Below, piece after piece: positions 27,361-35,883 of a DNA stretch of 64,000 nt. Made by a program: the position numbers and the translations under genes. Position 1 is the first letter of the stretch; every line of letters begins with the position of its first letter. Location: NCBI GenBank assembly GCA_023412495.1, contig JAEYNP010000080.1, positions 325,323-389,322 of the forward strand. Direction: 5' to 3'. The notes below the pieces were generated by a model. The model had not been told where the DNA came from. It did no database searches and saw only the letters and a list, made by a program, of their open reading frames with translations. The stretch is from Pseudomonadota bacterium. Lineage in GTDB: Bacteria; Desulfobacterota; Desulfobulbia; Desulfobulbales; Desulfocapsaceae.

Positions 27361-30158
27361 ATGAAAACCAACCGGAAACACTGTCTCTCATCAATCTTTT
27401 CCTTGGCTCTCTTGAGCATCGCCCCTCTGCTGTTTTTATCTGGACAGGCTTTCGCGGACGAACGGAACGAGCAGTCCGGCAGTGTCCTGCGGGTGGTGAT
27501 GGACAACAACTACCCGCCCTATGTCTTTGCGGCCGCAGATGGAGGTATCCAGGGTATCCTCGTTGACCAGTGGCGACTCTTCGCGAAAAAGACCGGTATT
27601 CGGGTTGAAGTAACCGCAATGGACTGGGGTGATGCCATCGAAAGCATGGCCGAGGGCGAGTTCGACGTCATCGATACGATTTTCAAGACCGAAGAGCGCA
27701 CGGGCTGGCTCGACTACAGCCGGCCCTACGCCCGTCTCGAGGTACCGGTCTTTTTCAATTCGGATATCAGCGGCATCTCGGACATTTCTTCCCTCCAGGG
27801 CTTTGCGGTGGCCGCCAAGAAGGGGGATGCAGCGTTCGACCTGCTGCGGCGGCACGGGGTGGATAACCTCATGCTCTTTACGAGTTACGAAGAGATCATC
27901 GAGGCGGCAAGGGACCGCAAGGTGAACGTCTTTGTCGTCGACAAACCTCCCGCCCTCTATTTTCTGCACAAATTCGGCATTGTCGACAAGTTCAAGCAAT
28001 CGGCGCCGCTCTATGTCGGCGAGATCCATCGTGCAGTCAGGAAAGGCGACTCCTCGACCCTGCGGCGGATAGAGGACGGCTTTGCCCGCATCACTCCGGC
28101 CGAACTCGAACGGATTGAGCGGAAATGGTACGGCACGTCGATCTTAGGCAACATCCCGGTCAATTCCATCCTGGGCGGACTTGGCATGCTGTTGTTTCTT
28201 GTAACCGCGCTGTCGCTCTGGAACTTGGCCCTGAGAAAAGTGGTGGAAAGCCGGACCCGCTCCCTCAAGGCCAATGAAGAACGCTATCGCCTGCTCTTCA
28301 ATGCCGAATCCGACGCCATCGCGGTAATCGATGTAGAAAGCCAGGGTCTTATCGAGGTGAACAAGGCCACTGTCGAGCTTTACGGCTACAGCCATGAAGA
28401 ACTCCTGACTATGCGGATCACCGATCTGACCGCCGAGCCGGAAGAGACGATCCGCCAGCTTACTTCGCCGGAGGATCATTTCGTCGTCCCCCTCCGCTAT
28501 CACCGGAAAAAAAACGGACAGCTGATTCCCGTGGAAATTACCGCCCGGTTCTTTCAGCTTGAAGGGCAACGACGGCTTCTCGCCGCCATGCGCGACATCT
28601 CCGTCCGGCTGAAGGCGGAAGAGGATCTCCGGGAAAACCGCCGTTTTCTCGAAGGCTTGATCGAAAACAGCGGCACTCTCATCTTTGTCAAGGACCACCT
28701 CGGCCGCTACACCCTGGTAAATCGCAAGTGGGAAGAGGTAATCGGCTTGCATCGCGACACCGCCCTTGGCCGCACCGACCAAGAGCTGTTTCCCGGGGAA
28801 AGCGGCCGTCAATTCCGCCAGAATGACATGAAGGTCATGGAGTCGGGCCAAGTTTTTGAAGCGGAGGAGGTGCTCGATAAGGAGCAGGAAAGAAAATTCT
28901 TCCTGTCGGTCAAATTTCCCCTGCGAGACAACGGCGGCGCAATCAACGGCATCTGCGGGATGTCGACCGAGATTACGGTGCACAAGCAGGCGGAAGCCGA
29001 GCGGAAACGGCTCCACGAACAGCTGGCGCAGGCCGGAAAAATGGAATCCATAGGTCGACTGGCTGGGGGAATAGCCCACGATTTCAACAATATGCTCGGA
29101 GTGATCCTGGGCCATATCGAACTCGCCATGCTCCGCGCGCCGCACCCCGACCCTCTCCAGGCGAGCCTCAAGGAGATTGAAAAGGCTGCCCGCCGTTCGG
29201 CGGATCTCACCCGCCAGTTGCTGGCGTTTGCCCGCAAACAGCCAATCAAGCCGAGAGTCATCGATCTGAATAAAATCGTCAGCGGTATGCTCACTCTCCT
29301 GCGACGACTCATCGGCGAGGATATCGAACTGGTCTGGCTCCCCGGCGACAATCTCTGGCCCATCAGGATGGATCCCTCCCAGCTCGACCAGATCCTCGCC
29401 AACCTTGCCGCCAACGCCAGGGATGCCATCGATGGAGTCGGTAAAATCGTCATCACCACCGAAAACATCCATTTCGATGCCGCCTTCTGCCTTGAGAACG
29501 AGGGTTGCCAGGAAGGAGATTTCGTAATTCTCACGGTTTCGGACACGGGCTGCGGCATGGACGACGAGACCCGGGCCAAAGTCTTCGAACCCTTTTACAC
29601 CACCAAGGAGATCGGCAAGGGAGTCGGTCTCGGCCTGGCAATGGTTTATGGCATCGTCAGCAGAACAATGGCCTTATCACGGTTGACAGTACACTGGGCA
29701 AGGGCTCCCACTTCAAGTTGTTCTTCCCTCGTCAGGAAATCGCCGCCTCCCTGCCGCGGCCGGTAGAAAACGACGAAGAAATCCTCAAGGGTTCGGAAAC
29801 AATACTGCTGGTGGAGGATGAGCCGAGCGTTCTCGTCTTGAGCAGCCGGATGCTCGAGCACATGGGCTATCGGCTCATTCAGGCAGGATCGCCCATGGAG
29901 GCGATTCACCTGGCCAAAACTTCCCCGGATCCGATCGACCTGTTGATGACCGATGTAATCATGCCGCAGATGAACGGCTGGGATCTGGCCACTGCACTCC
30001 AGCCGATCCAGCCGGGAATGAAGCGGCTGTTCACCTCGGGGCATGCCGCCACTTCGATTTCCCAGCCGCACATGCTGAATGGCAACGTGCACTTCATCCA
30101 GAAACCGTTCACCATGCAGGCCCTCTCCCGCATGATCCGGAAAGCTTTGCAGACATGA
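27361..30158 (+). CDS. Hybrid sensor kinase with periplasmic binding-protein domain, 1-base frameshift before the receiver
   Basis: Reading on from 27361: signal peptide; type 3 solute-binding domain (about 40-255, VLRVVMDNNYPPYVFAAADG); membrane helix (about 260-285); two PAS domains; HisKA with the phospho-His in GGIAHDFNNMLG; ATPase with DPSQLDQILANLAANARDAI and DTGCGMD. The frame breaks near 29656: inserting one base after ATCGTCA gives KQNNGLITVDSTLGKGSHFK, and a receiver follows (TILLVEDEPSVLVL, LLMTDVIMPQMNGWD) to 30158. The binding domain suggests direct sensing of an amino-acid-like or organic solute. No cognate regulator is adjacent. Confidence 0.88.
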
Positions 30159-30448
30159 TGAAGACTGCGGCGTAAGCAATTACAACATATCATTCCCACG
30201 CTCCAGCGTGGGAATGTGGCCCTGGACGCTCCCGCGTCCCGTTTCGTTCAGAATCAATCTATCTTCCACCCCCCCAGCTCTCCGGTTCCAATCATTGCGG
30301 CTTCTCGCCATGTGCTTTCTCCGTCAACTCAGGACGCTGGAGCGTCCCAGGCTGCGTTCCCACGCTGAAGCATGGGAACGATCAACTCTATAACTCCGGA
30401 AGCGTTGCCGATAGGATGAAGACTGCGGCGCAAACAATTACAACATAT
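30157..30448. repeat. Palindrome-rich element between 34-bp direct repeats
   Basis: Imperfect 34-base direct repeats (30157-30190 and 30415-30448, 32 of 34 identical, starting GATGAAGACTGCGGCG) flank a 224-base element. Inside are CATTCCCACGCTCCAGCGTGGGAATG (a palindrome at 30191-30216), GACGCTGGAGCGTCC (30340-30354) and TTCCCACGCTGAAGCATGGGAA (30357-30378). These GC-rich palindromes look like a REP- or MITE-type dispersed repeat. The right-hand copy reaches into the activator motifs of the next gene. Confidence 0.6.
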
Positions 30449-30569
30449 TGTATCGCATCATTCCTTCACAACATTCTGCAAACAATATTACGAAATGCTG
30501 TATCGATGGCCAAATAAGTCATCTTATATAATTGAAATAACGTAAATAAATAACTGGCACACAGATTGC
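30431..30569 (+). promoter_or_regulatory. Activator motifs and consensus sigma-54 promoter of the DAC-domain gene
   Basis: TGGCAC-ACAGA-TTGCT at 30555-30570 is a strong -24/-12 match, 58 bases before the start codon. Upstream are ATTACAACATATTGTA (30437-30452), TTCACAACATTCTGCA (30465-30480) and AATATTACGAAATGCTGTA (30484-30502), copies of the motif found before PPK2, the chemoreceptor and the azoreductase. Confidence 0.65.
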
Positions 30570-30627
30570 TGATGGACGTTGAAAGAGGACTACACAAACA
30601 GAAGCATTTCTCAAGGGGTGGTGCGCG

Positions 30628-32082
30628 ATGAATACAATCGCCAACGAAGCATTTGCCACAATCTGCATAAAAGACACGCTGAACGGGCTGCGCAAGGGAA
30701 TTTCACATTTTTCCGGCCCAAGCAGCGTGGCCGTCATATACTGCCTCACGCCGGAGAGCCCGCTCTGCATTTTCGATCCGGACAATCTCCTTGTCGACCA
30801 TGCCCCCATTCTCCGCGCCGCCTACCAGGAAAGCGATGCCTGGAAAAGCCATATGTTTCCAGGGAGCTGCGATTACAATCACATAGAATATATCCACGAC
30901 ATCGACCTCGATGGCATCGTGTCCTATGGCGGAAAATCGGCCACGGTTTTCTACCAGATGTGGTTTACCGAACACCATCCCGATCTGTTCACCATAGGCC
31001 CTACGGAACGGTGGCTGGAGCATACGGTTCTTCGTTTTTCCCATGACATGGCCAACAAGAAGGAACTGTATACCGGAATCTCAGGAAGTTTTCTGCGGGA
31101 ATTCGCCATGCAGGCCATCCATGACCATCTCTGGCGGGAAGCTCAGACACGGCTCGGCCATGAAGTGCATCGGTATATCTACCCCATCCTGGATGCCATC
31201 CTGGGCATTTCCAAAACCAGGGAAGAACAGGCCTGGCCTTCGGGGGAACTGGTTTTCATCGAGCCGCAACAGCTGAATTCCATCAGATTCCTGGCCCGCT
31301 TCAAGACAGAGGACCAGCCGCGCATAGACCATTACAAGCATGTGCGCAAGCTCTTGCAGGCCGTCTCGCAGTCCGAACGCAAGCTCATTTCCGACGGAGA
31401 CAGCATTCTCGGCGTCGCCGATGGCCCCATTCCCAAGTTATGCCTGGTGGCTGATTTCCAGGGCAGGATAGGTTTTCTCAAGTTCAATGGAGAAGGAGTG
31501 TGCAGCTTCGCGGACGGCAGGTACAGTTCCACCACCTATCAGGCGAAACTGTTCGAAGTGGAAGAGGCGTTGCTGGATTATGACATCGATACATCTGTCC
31601 GGATTCAGCTGCTCCAGATAGTCACCACTCTCGTCCACAATTCCCAGAATATGAAACATGGCTGCACCCTTGTTCTGGACATGAATACGGCTCCTCTGAC
31701 TATCTCAGGCCAGCCGCTGTCCACCCCCATGGACCTCCGGCAGGCCAATCTCCTGGAATTCGCCTGTGCCTTATCTAAGGTTGACGGGGCCCTGCACATC
31801 GGTGCGAACTGCAGGCTCTACGGATTTGCCTGCCTCCTCGATGGGCACACCATTGCCGGTGAAGACCGGTCTCGAGGGGCTCGCTACAATTCTGCGCTCC
31901 GCTTTTCGGCCGAGCATTCGAAAACCCTCTGTGTGGTGGTCTCCGCCGACAGGCCTGTCTCCGTTATTCAGAACGGGGTGGATTGCAAGAATCACAGCAC
32001 ATGGCGTTCACCGAATTTTTCCACTCCCGACCCTATGGAGTTCCGTAAGTGGATTGAAGGTTTCGATGCAGAAGCCCTCTGA
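30628..32082 (+). CDS. Protein with C-terminal diadenylate-cyclase (DisA_N-like) domain
   Basis: 484 residues, no signal peptide or membrane helix. The first 370 residues are an uncharacterised, probably sensory region (FSGPSSVAVIYCLTPESPLC; AVIYC-type strands). Residues about 375-450 match the DAC fold: DGA at 386-388 in SKVDGALHIGANCRLYG, then DGHTIAGEDRSRGARYNSAL at 406-425, then CVVVSADRPVSVIQNG. DAC enzymes make cyclic di-AMP from two ATP. Their second motif is normally RHR in GARHR; here it is RYN, so activity is open. I recall database entries for sensor-DAC proteins of this type in Geobacter relatives. Expression appears sigma-54 dependent. Confidence 0.7.
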   Translation: MNTIANEAFATICIKDTLNGLRKGISHFSGPSSVAVIYCLTPESPLCIFDPDNLLVDHAPILRAAYQESDAWKSHMFPGSCDYNHIEYIHDIDLDGIVSYGGKSATVFYQMWFTEHHPDLFTIGPTERWLEHTVLRFSHDMANKKELYTGISGSFLREFAMQAIHDHLWREAQTRLGHEVHRYIYPILDAILGISKTREEQAWPSGELVFIEPQQLNSIRFLARFKTEDQPRIDHYKHVRKLLQAVSQSERKLISDGDSILGVADGPIPKLCLVADFQGRIGFLKFNGEGVCSFADGRYSSTTYQAKLFEVEEALLDYDIDTSVRIQLLQIVTTLVHNSQNMKHGCTLVLDMNTAPLTISGQPLSTPMDLRQANLLEFACALSKVDGALHIGANCRLYGFACLLDGHTIAGEDRSRGARYNSALRFSAEHSKTLCVVVSADRPVSVIQNGVDCKNHSTWRSPNFSTPDPMEFRKWIEGFDAEAL

Positions 32083-32149
32083 GACAAGACCTGGAAACAA
32101 GGAAGCCTCAACCTGTGTCGCTCAACGAAAACAATGAGGAAACGATCTA

Positions 32150-32434
32150 TTGCTTCTCGCGAAATGCATAACAAGGAAGAGTCTATTTATTCGCATTGTT
32201 GTCTCGATATTTACCATACTGCGGCTGTGTGCTCACCCGGTGACGGGAGCGGAGGCACCGCCTGGAGGCTGGCACCCCCAGGACCTTCTCAACGAGGAGA
32301 CAGAGACCGACAGCGACTCGGTGGAACCGACCATTTCCGACCCGCTAGAACAGATGCGGTCGCCCACCCCACGCTTTTGTGAACTGAGATGCATCGGGAC
32401 GTGCCGGATATTACATGGGAGAAAAGGTAAATGA
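32150..32434 (+). CDS. Possible small secreted protein, unknown
   Basis: A 94-codon frame from TTG at 32150 gives a basic start, a hydrophobic stretch (FIRIVVSIFTILRLC) and a possible signal-peptidase site after TGAEA. An acidic region (NEETETDSDSVEPTISDPLE) and a Cys-rich tail (FCELRCIGTCRIL) follow. The tail faintly recalls proteins of integrative conjugative elements, which I cannot confirm. GAGGAAACG lies upstream. It may belong to a short operon with the 39-residue frame and TetR. Confidence 0.35.
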   Translation: MLLAKCITRKSLFIRIVVSIFTILRLCAHPVTGAEAPPGGWHPQDLLNEETETDSDSVEPTISDPLEQMRSPTPRFCELRCIGTCRILHGRKGK

Positions 32435-32435
32435 C

Positions 32436-32555
32436 ATGTCCATTGCACCCAGCACCTATGAAGAATTGAAGAGATACTCGCTGGACCCGTACACGGCCGT
32501 ACGGCAGGCTTATGTTGGGTATCGTAATAGCCGGATCGAAAAGCACAAGGACTGA
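32436..32555 (+). CDS. 39-residue protein just upstream of TetR
   Basis: ATG at 32436 is preceded by GAGAAAAGG and opens MSIAPSTYEELKRYSLDPYT, ending in a charged tail (IEKHKD). It starts 1 base after the preceding frame's stop and ends 4 bases before the TetR ATG (TGATGAAATG), which suggests translational coupling. No family is recognised. It could be a leader peptide or a small partner of the repressor. Confidence 0.4.
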   Translation: MSIAPSTYEELKRYSLDPYTAVRQAYVGYRNSRIEKHKD

Positions 32556-32559
32556 TGAA

Positions 32560-33189
32560 ATGACAACGGGCATCAGAGAAACAAAGAAAAGGAAAACTCG
32601 CCAGGCGATTCTGCTGGCGGCGGTGAACCTCTTCAGGGAAAGGGGCTTCGAGCAGACCAGCGTCGAAGAGCTGGCCCGCGCCTCGGGAATCGGCAAGGGC
32701 ACCATATACGGCTATTTCAAAACGAAGGGCGACATCCTGAGGGCACTTGGCGAGGAGAAGCTGGAACGTCTGCACGAGGACTTGATCACAGACACCAAGG
32801 AAGGAATTCCCGTATTGCGACAGATGGTCGACTTCTATATGAGCGAGTTTACACTGATAACACAGAATCGTGAGCTTGCAAGACTCTTTATGCAGCAGAC
32901 GACATTTCCCCGTGACACCCATATGGAGCAACACCTCGCCAATGCAGAGATCTGTACGCTGCTGGCAAAGGCCAGGGAGCGGGGCGAACTGCGCAAGGAC
33001 ATGGATCTACCCTCCATAATTTGCCATTTCTACGGGTTATATCTGCTGCTGGTTTCCGCCTGGTTTCATGGCAGGGTCAAGACCGAGAGAGCCGAAACTG
33101 TTCTGGATACCCTGTTTCGCCAGGCATTGGAAGGGATGCAGCCGCGGTCGAAACATTCCACGCAAAACATTTCAATTGCGGGTCGATAA
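32560..33189 (+). CDS. TetR-family transcriptional regulator
   Basis: 209 residues from ATG at 32560. The N-terminal helix-turn-helix is typical: RQAILLAAVNLFRERGFEQT, then VEELARASGIGKGTIYGYF. The C-terminal ligand domain (about 70-195) is helical with a short Lys/Arg-rich tail. No effector can be predicted. A perfect palindrome CACCGATCGGTG in the promoter of the Mo/W operon 20 kb away is of the size TetR proteins bind, but nothing here links the two. Transcription runs with the small frames upstream. Confidence 0.92.
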   Translation: MTTGIRETKKRKTRQAILLAAVNLFRERGFEQTSVEELARASGIGKGTIYGYFKTKGDILRALGEEKLERLHEDLITDTKEGIPVLRQMVDFYMSEFTLITQNRELARLFMQQTTFPRDTHMEQHLANAEICTLLAKARERGELRKDMDLPSIICHFYGLYLLLVSAWFHGRVKTERAETVLDTLFRQALEGMQPRSKHSTQNISIAGR

Positions 33190-33220
33190 TCTCCTTTAGT
33201 GATCTTCAGGAAAATAAGAG

Positions 33221-33706
33221 ATGAACAAACCATCAAGCAAAGATCTCGCCCGGCAACGTCTCAGCGCGCTGCAGATGGCAGAAGCCCTGGGCAATGTCAG
33301 CGAAGCCTGTCGCCGGCTGGGAATCTCCAAGACCCAGTTCTACGAGTACAGGCGCCGCTTTCAGGCTCATGGCCTTGAGGGGCTGAAGAATCGCGCGCCG
33401 GTTCATCATTCCCATCCCCAGACAACCCCGCCCGAGACAGTCGAAGCGATTCTCTCTCTTTCACTTGCTCATCCGCTGTGGGGATGCGGCAGATTAAGCG
33501 ATGAACTCAAAGTGAAAGGGATATCGGTATCCAGCCGAACCATTCAGAACATCCTCATAAAAAACGGCCTCGCCTGGAAAATTCAACGACTCATCAAGGT
33601 TGAAAAACTGGCACTGGAAAGGAAAATCGAACTCACCGACGAGCAGGCAAGAGCAATCGAAAGTATCGATTCCTGTTTCAGGAAAAGGCATGGGGAGAGA
33701 AAGTGA
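33221..33706 (+). CDS. Lone helix-turn-helix protein, N-terminal part of an IS481-type transposase
   Basis: 161 residues. It matches the DNA-binding half of IS481/IS3-like transposases: VSEACRRLGISKTQFYEYRR, then HPLWGCGRLSDELKVKGISV and SSRTIQNILIKNGLAWK. Full-length elements continue into a DDE integrase core. This protein stops right where that core should begin (SIDSCFRKRHGERK), and the next gene is unrelated. I see no terminal inverted repeats nearby. It is either the stump of an insertion sequence or a domesticated regulator. AGGAAAATAAGAG precedes the ATG. Confidence 0.7.
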   Translation: MNKPSSKDLARQRLSALQMAEALGNVSEACRRLGISKTQFYEYRRRFQAHGLEGLKNRAPVHHSHPQTTPPETVEAILSLSLAHPLWGCGRLSDELKVKGISVSSRTIQNILIKNGLAWKIQRLIKVEKLALERKIELTDEQARAIESIDSCFRKRHGERK

Positions 33707-33729
33707 TAGGAGTCGCGGAGGGAGAAAAG

Positions 33730-34752
33730 ATGACCACATATAGAAGAAAGATGCTGATAATCCTGGTAACATGGTGCGCAATCGGCCCCATGACGCAATC
33801 AGCCTCGGCGGCATACGAGGGGGCGCTAACGCTCACCATCGAGAACGACACCTGGACCGGCTCCGACAACAACTACACGAACGGCATCGGCATCTCGTGG
33901 GCTTCGGCCGACCTCGACACCTATGACATACAAAGCTTCGTACGCAAGTGGACCAGATTCTGGGGATTCCTGCCCTTTGTCGAAGAGAGCGGATACAAGA
34001 CCTACGCGGCCTGGTCCATTGCCCAGGAAATGCATACCCCGGACGACATAACAGACCCGCATCCACCCAAGGACGACCAACCCTATGCCGGCCTCCTGTA
34101 TGTGGACAGCCTGCTCTATGCGAAGAAGGGACGTTGGGCACATGCCTGGGAACTCAAACTGGGCATAGTGGGCCCGTCATCGCAGGCCGATGAGACTCAA
34201 AAATGGTTCCACAATGTGATCGGAGAAGATAAGCCGCGGGGCTGGGATACGCAAATGCCGGACGAACCGATCATCAATCTCGGCTACACGGTCGGGTACC
34301 TGGCAGCCGCAGGGCCTGCCGCCGGAGCGGCGGAATGGAGAATCGTTCCCGTGGGAACTGTCGGCCTCGGCACATACTTCACCGGTGCCGGACTCGGCAT
34401 CTACGGCGAGGTTGGCTGGAATCTCGTGGATGCCCTGGGTGTCACATCCCTGCGCACAGGGCTCAATGCAGCATCGACCGTCGGGGTAGGGCCGATAGAC
34501 GGCTGGTCCGCAGCATTCTTCGGCGGTCTCGGGGGGTATGGCGTCGTTCACTACCTGCCGCTCGACGGCACGGTCTTCAGGGACAGTCGGTCGGTGGACT
34601 CGGAACCTTTCGTCGGCATGGCCTCATTCGGCTTTTCCGTTCGACATGACCGTCTCGTTTTGGCTCTGGCTGCGAACTATTTCACGGAAACCTTCGCAGC
34701 CGAACGGGAGAGTCCCGAGTTCGGGACACTGAGCCTGTCTTGGTATTTCTGA
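33730..34752 (+). CDS. LpxR-type lipid A 3'-O-deacylase, outer-membrane beta-barrel
   Basis: 340 residues with a signal peptide ending TQSASA. The mature start is diagnostic of the LpxR family: LTIENDTWTGSDNNYTNGIG, whose Asn/Asp residues bind calcium at the active site, then DDQPYAGLLYVDSLLYAK, with the Tyr-Ala-Gly block common in the family. The C-terminus ends SLSWYF, the aromatic ending of outer-membrane barrels. Relatives remove the 3' acyloxyacyl group of lipid A from the outer leaflet. GGAGAAAAG lies before the chosen ATG. The upstream frame ends 24 bases inside a possible longer start, which I reject. Confidence 0.88.
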   Translation: MTTYRRKMLIILVTWCAIGPMTQSASAAYEGALTLTIENDTWTGSDNNYTNGIGISWASADLDTYDIQSFVRKWTRFWGFLPFVEESGYKTYAAWSIAQEMHTPDDITDPHPPKDDQPYAGLLYVDSLLYAKKGRWAHAWELKLGIVGPSSQADETQKWFHNVIGEDKPRGWDTQMPDEPIINLGYTVGYLAAAGPAAGAAEWRIVPVGTVGLGTYFTGAGLGIYGEVGWNLVDALGVTSLRTGLNAASTVGVGPIDGWSAAFFGGLGGYGVVHYLPLDGTVFRDSRSVDSEPFVGMASFGFSVRHDRLVLALAANYFTETFAAERESPEFGTLSLSWYF

Positions 34753-34779
34753 GGTGAAACCGCGGGGTGATTTATCCAA

Positions 34780-34824
34780 ATCGCTATCGGTATCGAAAGA
34801 CAAGGTTTCGATACCGATAGCGAT
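34780..34824. terminator. 19-bp perfect inverted repeat
   Basis: Arms 34780-34798 and 34806-34824 (ATCGCTATCGGTATCGAAA and its complement) around a 7-base loop, 28 bases after the LpxR stop. There is no T-run. The arms themselves contain a short internal repeat (ATCGCTATCGGTATCG), so slippage may have built it. It probably works as a terminator or mRNA stabiliser. Confidence 0.55.
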
Positions 34825-34891
34825 AGCGATTTCGAACCCGATATTTGCCAATCAACTCACCTCAGCAGTTTCTTGAGAGGAGGTTTAAAAG

Positions 34892-35869
34892 ATGTTTGAT
34901 GTCCTGAAATGGTCTCACCAGAAACTCAAGGAACTGCACCTGGATCGGCAGCGCAAGCTGAGCTTGCTGCAACCACTTGAAGCTGTTGTTGAAATAGCCG
35001 ACCCGAAGATCCGACAAGCATCGTGTTACCGTACGGAACTGCTGGGTCCAGTGGAGACCGCCCTTTCCTACTACGTTCAGCTCGTCCGGTCCATCCCGGG
35101 GCCTGTCTGTCTGAACCGCAAAAACTACGCCGAAAATCCTCTGGTGAAGGCGCTGTTCCGGTCAATCGAAGAAATGGAGAAGGTGCTGCGCGAGGCCCTG
35201 AATTCTGCCGATCCCGATGTCAATGGGCGGGAGGTGTTTGCGCTGATGACCATGATCAAGACAGAGACGGTGGTATTCGGGCACAAGCAGCAGGGGAGTA
35301 TGATTCTGGCCGATGTGCCGATGAGGGCTGTGACCTTCGTCGATCACAACATAATAGCGCCGTTCCCCGAGCTGCAGACAACCATGAGCAAGCTCCCGGA
35401 ATACGGCCTGGAGGTTCTGGCGGAAGTGGCCATGGAGAATATATCCTCTCTTCGGGCCGATCTCGCGGAACTGCGGGAGCGCCGGCTGCGGCTCTCGTCG
35501 ATGCAGAGCATTCTTTCCGGCAAGTGCACGACCTCTATGTTTTTTGCACTGCCGGAAAAGGAGAACATTACAAAACTACGGGAGTTACAGACTTTGCTGG
35601 ACGAGACCGAGAGGGAGATAGACGCGGCGAAGCAAAAAATTGAGACCCCCGAAAAAGCCCTTGGTCATCTCCGGCACATCATGGCCTCTCCTGAGTCAGT
35701 CCTCACCCTTCGCCCGCAATCCCTTAAGCTGAACTGGATGAACGTTATCGTGGAAGACAGCGGGGAGCCCTTTCACAAGATCGATCTGGCCGAATTCTCA
35801 TTGAATGAGGACTTACGACGTTCGGCAATTCTGGTCAGTTTCGACCGGGATGGAATTCCGGCGAAATAA
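34892..35869 (+). CDS. Uncharacterised protein with coiled-coil segment
   Basis: 325 residues behind a strong ribosome site (GAGAGGAGG, 9 bases). No signal peptide or membrane helix. Residues 1-180 are mostly helical with mixed charge; residues 180-255 are predicted coiled coil (ADLAELRERRLRLSSMQ; LRELQTLLDETEREIDAAKQ). The tail (HKIDLAEFSLNEDLRRSAIL) looks like a small folded unit. I do not recognise a family. It stands alone between LpxR and the convergent AOR gene, ending 15 bases from the AOR stop. Confidence 0.7.
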   Translation: MFDVLKWSHQKLKELHLDRQRKLSLLQPLEAVVEIADPKIRQASCYRTELLGPVETALSYYVQLVRSIPGPVCLNRKNYAENPLVKALFRSIEEMEKVLREALNSADPDVNGREVFALMTMIKTETVVFGHKQQGSMILADVPMRAVTFVDHNIIAPFPELQTTMSKLPEYGLEVLAEVAMENISSLRADLAELRERRLRLSSMQSILSGKCTTSMFFALPEKENITKLRELQTLLDETEREIDAAKQKIETPEKALGHLRHIMASPESVLTLRPQSLKLNWMNVIVEDSGEPFHKIDLAEFSLNEDLRRSAILVSFDRDGIPAK

Positions 35870-35883
35870 ACCGCGTATCCACA

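Noticed and set aside
30191..30378. Possible CRISPR array from repeated GC-rich palindromes
   Set aside because: Repeats differ in length and spacing and no regular spacers or cas genes are present; a REP/MITE-type element fits better.
32560..33189. Idea that this TetR is the repressor of the Mo/W operon
   Set aside because: Only a TetR-sized palindrome 20 kb away supports it; kept as a test in the findings, not as an annotation.
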